Assembly (NCBI RefSeq): GCF_022376445.1
Contig: NW_025955251.1
Span: forward strand, 1-49,828
Reading direction: 5' to 3'
DNA from: Fomitopsis serialis
Taxonomy: Eukaryota > Basidiomycota > Agaricomycetes > Polyporales > Fomitopsidaceae
DNA: 49,828 nt
The notes under the pieces: generated by a model
The model's database searches: none
What the model saw: the letters and a program-made list of their open reading frames with translations, nothing else
What the model was told of the DNA's origin: nothing
Shown here: piece by piece, positions 43,044 through 49,828 of the stretch
Layout of the letters: the number at the start of each line of letters is the position of its first letter
Position numbering within the stretch: position 1 is the first letter of the stretch
Made by a program: the position numbers and the translations under genes

Positions 43044-44279
43044 ATGATTTGGCCATGGACCGTGCGGCAGGAGGCTCCTTCTCGCAACAAGCCTGAAACA
43101 AAGCCGCCTGAAATTGACAACCTCGACGATGTAGCTGCTGTGATCCGGGAGCTGAAGGCGAGGACACTCTCCCTTCCCGTCGATATACTCCTGCTCTCGG
43201 CATTTGTCGCAGGCTCAGCTACCGCAGCTGGAAGTATAGGCATATATAGACGGTATTGGCGACGGCTACCTAGTGCAGACTGGATTACTCCGGACATTCT
43301 AGCGAAGGGGCGTTGGGTCAAGGGATACGTGACCAGGTCAGCATCAAGGCTTCGTCCCGTGCATTATCCACCCCTGCAAACCTTACTCACCGCAGAAATG
43401 GCTCAGCGTAGGCGATGCGGACAACTTTCGCCTGTATCATACGCCAGGTATTGGCTGGCGATGGCCGCTGAAGTTCAGGGCCGTACCATCAACACGAATA
43501 GGTGAGATAGAGCGTATTCATCCCTGGAGTTCTGGATGTAACGATATGAGGCAGATCTCAAAGACCGGACGATACATATACGGTTAGCGGGGATTGACGC
43601 TCCCGAGGTGCGCTATCAATTGTAACTTTCCCGTGTCTAGGTGCTCGGAGTGACAAGAAGCACAGGCCGCACACTTCGGCAAACCAGCCCAAGAATTCGC
43701 GCAAGAAAGTCTTGCTTGGCTCAAGACTTACATTGAAGGACGCATGGTGTACTGCCAGCTATGCCGGAAAGACCAGTATGGGCGCATCGTCAGTTCATTC
43801 GGTCAGGGATGGACCAGAAACTGACCTCGGAACATCTCATACCGCAGGTAGCACACGTGCATTGGAAGCCGCGCATCCTCCCGGGTTCACTCGCTACAGG
43901 GAAGTCAGTGCAGCTGGAAATGCTGCAACAAGGCTGGGCCGAAGTGTACGAGCAGTGGGGCGCAGAGCATGGGGATTTGGGTATTGATGAATTCCTGCGA
44001 GCTCAGGGCGAAGCTCAGTAAGTCGCTCACGTCGTCGACCTTGAGACGCGTTCTGACACCGATCGCAGGGTCAAGCGGCGTGGTATCTGGAAGCACGGCC
44101 TCGTGCGCGAGTCGGCCGCTGAATACAAAAGGCGACATGCTTCCGGCGACACAGATTCGGTGCTCGTCAAAACAAAGAGCAAGGATCAAACAGAAGGGGC
44201 CACAGGGGGTGAAGGTACTGCGAAGGCAGGCGGTATTTTTCGTGCGCTGTTCCGATTACTGGCTGGTCGGTCAGCTTGA
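43044..44279 (+). CDS. LCL3: Staphylococcal-nuclease-like endonuclease
   Basis: Membrane-anchored nuclease of the Lcl3 family, reported at the mitochondrion in yeast. Six exons (43044-43336, 43407-43501, 43555-43607, 43666-43788, 43848-44017, 44069-44279) join to 314 residues. One membrane span lies at about residues 46-64 ([20 protein letters not shown]), followed by basic YRRYWRRLP. The nuclease fold begins [20 protein letters not shown], with [10 protein letters not shown] carrying the catalytic Arg and acidic residue, [28 protein letters not shown] and [12 protein letters not shown] near the end. The start was chosen at [10 protein letters not shown]; an upstream in-frame Met (42978) would add 22 residues. 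Ends with a Lys/Thr-rich low-complexity tail. Confidence 0.9.
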
Positions 44280-44683
44280 ATGGATGTCCGATTACTTTTG
44301 GGATACGGGATGCTCATCATTTGCTCATGCAATCGCCTTTGTGTTCTGTCCCAGACCCTTGCATCCTCTGACACAGATGTAACTTATGTGCATGTGTATT
44401 TTTTGCGACACCACTTTGTTCCGTTAGTTGGAGTGTCTTAGCCGACAGCGTCATACTACTAGATGTATTCTGTCGCCTGCGAACTACGCGAGTTGTAATC
44501 GTACCAAAGTGGTACCAATTTGCCACCGGCGCCACTGCTTCGCGCGAACCGGGGCCGACCATTTCTGTCGCGTCGCGCTCAAGCGCCTATATCAACCCGC
44601 CACAGACGCGACTGCGCCCCCATTCCACTCTTCTACCATCACGACCGACATTCTCAGTCGCGTCGCCCTTCTCTACAGCGACA
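44280..44683. promoter_or_regulatory. Upstream region of the SNF2 gene
   Basis: 404 bp between LCL3 and the SNF2 start. A near-palindrome ccaaagtggtaccaatttgg is approximated around 44503-44523 (taccaaagtggtaccaattt); it is a possible protein-binding site but unproven. No coding frame supported. Confidence 0.4.
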
Positions 44684-47600
44684 ATGGGTGTCGCGCAACA
44701 AGAACAACCTCCTAAAGCGCCTGCACGCGCGTCGCGACTGCTGGCGGCGCTGGACAATCCAGCTTTCTTCACGAATCAAGCGCAACTACTTCCACCGGGA
44801 ACACCGACGGGCACAGGTGCCAAGCGATCCTTGAACACCCCTGGTGCATCAGGGAGCGGATCTCAGAAGAGATTGAGGCGGCTTGAAGACGAAAGGGATG
44901 GTAGTCCGGCCCCCTTTGATAGTCAGTGGTCTGAGCTAGCAACGGCCTGGGGCTAGACTGATTCGCCTCGAAGACTCTGCAGTGTTAAGGCAGATGTCTC
45001 AGCTGGTAGGATCGCAAGCGGGTGGATTTGCCTTGAATTACGACCGAGAGAGCGCGATCTTACCCTTCGATCGTGGAGGCGACGATCAGCAAATGCGGTT
45101 CGTAACAGCGCTCTGTCCTCTATATATGCAGCTCATATTTCACTCAGATTGGCTGAATTTGTGACGCGGTCCATCGACAACGCGGGTGGCGGCGTTTCTG
45201 TGAAGGCTGCGATGGAGAAGCTCGGACTACGCAAGTGTGTTTTCAAAGTGGCGCGTTGCTAATGGAGAGGCTAATCGTTGTCCAGTAACCGAGACTTGCT
45301 TCCAGGTATGGAGGTGCGCTTGCTCCCGCACCAGATCTTGGGAGTAGCTTGGTACGTCTGTCGCCTACGCCCCATATGCCGACTCACAGTCTGTAGGATG
45401 GTGCATCAAGAACGTGTAGGCCCGCATAAGGGGGGTATCTTGGCGTATGTACACTATGCAGTCTTTTATGTCTGCATTCATGACCTACGATCCCCAGCGA
45501 CGAGATGGGTCTCGGCAAGACTGTGCAGATGATCGCGACCATGGCCATCAACCTTCCGGAACCCGAGGAGAGCCACCGCACAACACTGATTGTTGTACCC
45601 GCAGCACTACTACTGCAGTGGAAAGACGAACTCCAGACGAAGACGAACGGCATGTTCTCGGTGCACATACACCACGGCAGGGACAAGCTGAAGAGCACCT
45701 CCGCGCTCTCGAAGAAAGACGTCATAATCACCACGTACCAAACCCTCTGCCAAGACTTCGCGATCCCATCCGACATTGAGAGTGAAGACGAGATGGATTA
45801 TCTGCTGGACAACGGGTATGCCGCTCGTCTCTTGAGCTTCGGTCTTCTGCTTCAGATCACTGATTGATGTGTCCTCTGCAGAGGCTTGATGTCGCGAATG
45901 AAGTGGTATCGGGTAATCCTTGACGAGTCGCAGTTCGTCCGCAATAGGTACATTTTCCAAGGAATCCGCATACATCCCACTACTGACGCATGAAACACAG
46001 ACGAACAAGGTCGAGCAAGGCCGTGGCCATGCTCCGCGCCAAATACAGGTGGTGTCTCACCGGCACACCGGTCACAAACTCATTGTAGGCGTGCCCCAAC
46101 CACTACGCTTTTAGGTATAGCTGAGGGCATTCATATAGGGCCGATCTATACGGTTTCCTTCGCTTCGGACGATTTCGCCCTTGGAAGTGCGTTCATGTGG
46201 CTTGTCAAAGTCCGATATCCTCCAACTCATTGTATCTTTCAGCGATTGGCAAGATTTTGATGCGTACGTTGCCAAGGTGCAGCTCGAAGACGCGCCGCTT
46301 GCTGGTAAGTAGCCTAATTCAGCCCACAGTGAAGAATGCTCAGCGAGGCTGCCGCTGGACAGGTCTGCGCGCACAGGAAATTCTTAAGCCTCTCCTTCTT
46401 CGACGCACCAAAGATGCTGAAATCGTATGTGTTGATTCCTGCACCTGGGCTTCCACTGAGACGACCATGCGGCTCGCTAGGAAGGAGAGCCGTTGTTGCA
46501 GCTCCCTGAGAAACATGTCGATCTCGAGTTCCTGGAGTTTTCTGATGAAGAGAGACAGGTATGCGCACACGGAGACTACGCTCAGCAGGAATTGCGCTCA
46601 TTCTCTGCATAGATATATGACTCCTTCGAGAAGCGTGCGCAGATGCAAATCAACCGGTATATCAGAGACAACACACTTGTTAAGAAGTACGTAATTGAGG
46701 CTCGTACACTCAAATACCACAAGCTGATCAGTGTGGCGTTACAGTAATCCAGCTGTCCTCGTAAGCATATCTGATAAATGTACCTGTGACGAAGTTGACA
46801 CTGTAGCCGTGATAGGTCATGATCCTTCGTCTCAGGCAGCTATCTTGTCATCCTCATCTCATCCTCGTCTGTTCATGTTTCTCTCCCTTAGCCTGCCAGT
46901 GCTGACGGGCTTTGTAGGATCAAGCGCGAGGGTTCGAAGATCCGACTATGCTTGTTGCCGGCGAAGCTGAGAAAGAGGTCGGGCGGGCCCACAAGCTCAT
47001 GGGCGCCGAGTGGGTTACTCAGGTATGTCTATTCAAATCAAGATGACTTCTGAATGGTGTTAATACGCGTCTCGACTCGTCTAGGTCAAGAAGAGGTATG
47101 GTCCTATGATGCTGTCCGGGGCGTGTTCTCAATCGTGATAGATTCATGGCTCGTGCACAAATGGCTCAGCTAGACTTCTCAGACGATATGGAGCAAGATG
47201 AGGAAGCGACTTGCCCCAAGTGCGGAGACCGTAAGTGGCGAAAACTGTAAACCTTTCAGTTGTTGACGCTGGCACACAGTCTTCATGGAGAGTAGCGGCA
47301 GATTGCTTGCTTGCAGCCATGAAATCTGCAACGGTACGTACCTGCGGAGTCGCTGTAGTGGTTTTCTGATTCGCTGTCGATTCTAGACTGTCTCTTGGTC
47401 CTACGCACCGAGCCCATAGAAGTGAATGGGGAATTGTACGTCAATTGCTCGTTGTGAACGACCGTTGTCTGACATCCGGCCTATTTCCAGTGGCAACGGC
47501 GACGAAAAAGAGAACCTACGTATAGAGAAGGACTTCGAAGCGGCCGCTGACAAGGGCTTGCGTCCTTGTACGTCGTCATCTAGCATTTCACACTAAACAT

Positions 47601-49082
47601 GTTACTCAACTTCTGGCAGGCCCCACTTGTAAGAAGATGCAGAACCTCACTCCCGCGCACGTGTTTCTGTCGCAGGCCTTCGAGCCTTCTCGCGACGATG
47701 TACGCTCCGCGCTTCGCCGCTCTCAGGCCGCGCGCAAACCCGCTGCGAAACCGAGCGTCGCAAAGATGGAACCTATCAGCGTTGACAGTGACATAGAGAT
47801 GAGTTCCAGCTCGGACGAAGATATGCCGGACCTCTCGGAGTTGCTCGCCGGCGTTGCATCTTCATCGCAGTCTGGCTCAGAGAAGAAGCCGAAGGAGAGC
47901 AAGACCAAGGTCAAGGTCAAGGGCAGGACGGTTGTGTCAGACGAAGAGGACTCGTCCGTGGACGAGGTTCGTCCTTAGCTCCGTGGTTCGCCGAGGTGCT
48001 GACCCATCGGTGTTAGGATAACGACCTCCATCGTGCCATGAACGACATCCGGGGCAAGCGACAGACACAGGCCAAGAAGGCCAAGGCTTCCTCTGATGAC
48101 AGCGACAATGCCGGCCCGCGCGCGGTGCCGGAGTACATGGTGAAAACGTGGAGGCGGGGCGGCGACAACATGGAGCCCAGCACGAAGATGATGGCCTTGA
48201 TTGGCTACCTGCACGAGTGGGAGGTGACCGGCGACAAGACGATCGTCTTCTCCCAATGTGCGTTCCTGCGCAAGTCTCGTCTGGCTCACCTAACCGCGAT
48301 GCGCCCTAGGGACGTCGATGCTCGACCTGATCGAGACACTGTTCAGCCGATATGGCATACGCAGCCTGCGCTATGATGGACGGATGTCGCGCGAGGCGCG
48401 AGAGATGGTCCTGGCTGAGTTTAGGCAGCAGGGTGGCCCGAAAGTCATACTCATCAGGTACGATACGTTTGGCTGCTGTTCACAAGGCTGAGATTGATCG
48501 CTTTCCTCGCAGCACGAAGGCGGTGGCGTGGGCCTCAATCTAGTGTCTGCGAATCGCATCATCAAGTGAGTAGTGCGGGTTTCGCTGTTGCAGTTGATAC
48601 TGAAAGAGACGCCCAGCATGGACCTTTCGTGGAACTACGCGTCGGAGTCTCAGGCGTACGACCGTGTGCACCGTCTTGGCCAGGAGAAGGAGGTGTTCGT
48701 CAAGCGACTTGTCGTCAAGAATACCATTGAGGAGCGGTGAGCTGGGATGATTGATGACTGCGCGTCGAGTTGTTGTTGAAACAATACCTTCAGGATGCTG
48801 AAATTGCAGGATACCAAGACTGGTGCGTAGTAGCTTGGAGTATGCGGGCGCGTACTGTATTCATTCTCGATTCGCAGGTCTCGCGGAAGCTGCATTGGGT
48901 GAAGGAAGCGGAGTCAAACTGCACAAGCTCAGTGTGAAGGAGCTTAGAGACGTACGTTCATCCACCCCAGTCGTTGATCCGCGATCATGCACTTACCTAC
49001 TTGTCCCCAGCTGTTCGGCATGAACAAGGACAAACACCCGGCTGCAGGTCAACAAGTTCTGGACAATTCCGTTCAACAGTAA
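44684..49082 (+). pseudogene. SNF2 ATPase with RING finger (Uls1/Rad5-like), frameshift in motif V
   Basis: Twenty-nine exons can be joined. Order: disordered N-terminus, PHQILGVAWMVHQE, ADEMGLGKT (Walker A), LDESQFVRN (motif II), WCLTGTPVTNSLADL, RLRQLSCHPHLIL, an inserted C3HC4 RING (CPKC, LLACSHEICNDC, CPTCKK), a Ser/Asp/Lys-rich linker, [40 protein letters not shown]. No HIRAN domain is seen, so Uls1-like fits better than Rad5. Exons sum to 2882 nt, one short of 961 codons: at 48513-48530 the expected STKAGGVGLNL reads in two frames because one G is missing, giving a stop at 48540. All other junctions hold frame. Either a true disabling mutation or a sequence error; the otherwise intact gene favours error or very recent loss. 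Tiny exons: 46745-46760, 47085-47095. Confidence 0.8.
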
Positions 49083-49339
49083 AGTGAGCGGCGGACCGAG
49101 ATGCGTCGGACGTGGCTCTCCCTAATGGTACATTATCGAATAACTTGCGCTTCTCGGAATACACTCGACCCACACCTGGGTCAGCTAGTGGTACTGATAG
49201 ATCTTGCTTATTGAGTCTATAGTAAGCTCTTCGTCATTCATCACGTCGTGTAATTCGTATACCGGACTATCATAATCTGCTCACTCCTCCCAAACTGCCC
49301 AGGCTCGAAACTATCCAAAATGAAGACCACTTGTCACTG
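49083..49339. other. Intergenic
   Basis: Between the SNF2 stop and the possible minus-strand gene end; nothing recognised. Confidence 0.4.
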
Positions 49340-49828
49340 TCATAGGAAGAGAGCTAGGGCACCGACGCCCACACCGACAGCCGCGTTCCAGCGATTCGCC
49401 TGTATCCCGACAGCGGCTGCCTTCGAGGGGCGCCGCACCGGCACGGCGATCGTCCGAGTCGCGACTGAGTACCTCGTCACGGTCGCGGTGGTATGTGCCC
49501 CGGTCGATATTGACCTGATCGTCGAGGTGGACAGCGACAGCGAGAAGGAGGTGCTGACGGATGCTGTGGTGGAGGAGAGGGCTGTCCCCGTCGCGTACCA
49601 GCGAAGCTGGTCGAGTGTGAGGTCCCTGGGGTGCCGGTGCCGGTGGGTAGCACCTGTGGAATGTGCGGATGCGTGGGTGGCCGTCTCCCCGGTTCTGCGA
49701 TGGAAATTAATCAAGGTAAGATGAAGAACCATGAGTGCGTCTCGATCCTGGTACTGACCGGCGTTCCGTCGACGCGTTGTGGCGCGTGCGCGTTCTGTAG
49801 TACTGGCTGTGGCGGGATGCCGGCTGGG
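49340..49828 (-). CDS. Possible 3' end of a Ser/Thr-rich protein, partial
   Basis: A minus-strand frame ends at 49340 and runs into the window edge, with a possible intron near 49693-49759 (gtcagt to atcgcag) that keeps the same frame open on both sides. The translation is rich in Ser, Thr and Arg (TGTALSSTTASVSTSFSLSL, STSTIRSISTGAHTTATVTR) and ends in a hydrophobic run, NAAVGVGVGALALFL, like the signal for GPI anchoring. That would fit a cell-surface protein, but the plus strand also has an open frame of similar length here and codon support is not decisive. Confidence 0.3.
   Translation of the reverse strand, partial: PSRHPATASTTERARATTRRRNAGQYQDRDALMVLHLTLINFHRRTGETATHASAHSTGATHRHRHPRDLTLDQLRWYATGTALSSTTASVSTSFSLSLSTSTIRSISTGAHTTATVTRYSVATRTIAVPVRRPSKAAAVGIQANRWNAAVGVGVGALALFL

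Noticed and set aside
46918..46960. ggttcga stretch resembling a tRNA B box
   Set aside because: It lies in a well-supported exon of the SNF2 gene and no cloverleaf can be drawn around it. No tRNA, rRNA or CRISPR array was recognised anywhere in the window.
49320..49724. 134-codon plus-strand frame at the right edge
   Set aside because: Low-complexity Val/Ala/Arg translation without motif; the minus-strand frame with Ser/Thr-rich sequence and a hydrophobic C-terminus is somewhat more plausible, though also uncertain.

Overview
The window reads as a gene-dense stretch of an Agaricomycete (mushroom-forming basidiomycete) nuclear chromosome. The evidence is the many short introns of about 45-65 bp with GT-AG ends inside housekeeping genes, very small exons (11-16 nt), closely spaced genes on both strands, and large families of F-box genes that are typical of these fungi. 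The order (perhaps Polyporales) is a guess. No bacterial or viral signal was seen. All gene models were spliced by hand from the sequence and checked for a continuous frame; exon borders may be off by a base or a few codons where several donors are possible.

Region 1 (0.6-5.6 kb) is housekeeping, mostly mitochondrial: ATP synthase subunit h (ATP14-like, minus) head-to-head with the F1-ATPase inhibitor (INH1/IATP, plus), then a citrate/tricarboxylate carrier (CTP1-like, minus) head-to-head with an SRPK-like protein kinase (plus) that uses a GC-AG intron at its catalytic loop.

Region 2 (5.9-22.4 kb) is a dynamic cluster of duplicated genes. F-box family A (about 376 aa, intronless) has an intact copy at 5951-7081, a decayed copy at 19280-20382 and a copy with one 11-bp deletion at 21322-22411. 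F-box family B (leucine-rich, 570-650 aa) has intact copies at 12755-14473 and 16546-18495, a multiply frameshifted copy at about 10586-12217 and a truncated inverted copy at 7836-8399. A SUR7/PalI-family four-span membrane protein gene (8989-9951) has a broken partial copy at 15164-16033; gene, downstream spacer and neighbouring F-box gene were duplicated together.

Region 3 (22.6-36.6 kb) is again conserved: a stand-alone Mus81-N-terminus-like helix-hairpin-helix protein, mitochondrial RNA polymerase (RPO41), a 2.4-kb stretch without a recognisable gene, histone H2A.Z, a small disordered CsbD-like stress protein, and the AP-1 beta-adaptin. Region 4 (37.0-40.1 kb) holds a second intact family-A F-box gene and a lower-GC gene resembling the fungal DUF6532 family.

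Region 5 (40.5-49.1 kb) holds the diflavin reductase TAH18 head-to-head with the mitochondrial nuclease LCL3, then a 29-exon SNF2 ATPase with an embedded RING finger (Uls1/Rad5-like) whose reading frame is broken by one missing base in helicase motif V. The last 500 bp may hold the 3' end of a Ser/Thr-rich protein on the minus strand.

Functionally, five or six of the conserved genes serve mitochondria (ATP14, INH1, CTP1, RPO41, LCL3, and TAH18 through Fe-S assembly). The F-box genes would supply substrate receptors for SCF ubiquitin ligases. I did not find a clearly new multi-gene system. The most unusual items are the F-box/SUR7 birth-and-death cluster with a perfectly conserved inverted block, the Mus81-like HhH-only gene, and the two shared promoters between mitochondrial genes.
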